Shown: piece after piece, positions 13,042-13,063 of the stretch
How positions within the stretch are numbered: position 1 is the first letter of the stretch
Layout: each line of letters begins with the position of its first letter
NCBI GenBank assembly: GCA_016206275.1
Contig: JACQRY010000162.1
Coordinates: forward strand, 1 to 13,063
DNA: 13,063 bases
Reading direction: 5' to 3'
Origin: Nitrososphaerota archaeon
GTDB lineage: Archaea > Thermoproteota > Nitrososphaeria > Nitrososphaerales > JACQRY01
Translations under genes and position numbers: made by a program
Notes under the pieces: generated by a model
What the model was told of the DNA's origin: nothing
Seen by the model: the letters and a program-made list of their open reading frames with translations, nothing else
Databases searched by the model: none

Positions 13042-13063
13042 GCGTAGGCAGATCCTATAAAGC

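Overview
The window looks archaeal, most likely from an accessory element (integrated element or plasmid) of a Thermoproteota/Nitrososphaeria-type lineage. The evidence is many Shine-Dalgarno motifs of the GGAGGTG type, heavy use of AGG/AGA and ATA codons, TATA-like boxes about 26 nt before ATGs, oligo-T stops after genes, and a zinc ribbon resembling the archaeal RNA polymerase subunit Rpo12. No rRNA or tRNA was recognised, so the lineage is an inference.

Layout. (1) 1-4496, plus strand: a tight four-gene module of two hydrophobic membrane proteins, a membrane-anchored protein resembling the partner of VirD4/TraG-like ATPases, and an 813-residue FtsK/VirD4-type ATPase that also carries a winged-helix-like segment and a PD-(D/E)xK-like segment. 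This is the kind of set expected for DNA transfer. (2) 4497-5311, minus strand: eroded small genes. One intact 68-residue ORF and one pseudogene with two single-base lesions are separated by two diverged copies of an intergenic/promoter segment. (3) 5367-5817: a G-poor, non-coding stretch with seven exact and several degenerate GTACCACCA repeats, iteron-like and a candidate origin. (4) 5843-6056: a structured RNA candidate (copy A), followed by a six-gene operon of unrecognised small proteins (6137-8534). (5) 8552-8765: a second copy (B) of the same RNA candidate, exactly as long, with compensatory base changes in predicted helices and a T-run at its 3' end. It is followed by a second operon (8849-12285) with a small zinc-binding protein, a 734-residue GHKL-family ATPase and two unrecognised proteins. 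(6) 12286-13063: a GC-rich, hairpin-dense segment (possible further RNA), then on the minus strand a 25-residue lysine-rich peptide gene and a zinc-ribbon gene.

How it may work together. The left module would move or pump DNA, and the iteron-like array is the best candidate for a replication or maintenance locus. The two middle operons are each preceded by the same RNA followed by a T-run and an 11-nt box 27-28 nt before the first start codon. That suggests the operons share one control system (RNA-based attenuation or a trans-acting RNA). The GHKL ATPase operon and the unknown-protein operon would then belong to one co-regulated, so far unnamed system. The shared RNA is the most novel feature of the window.
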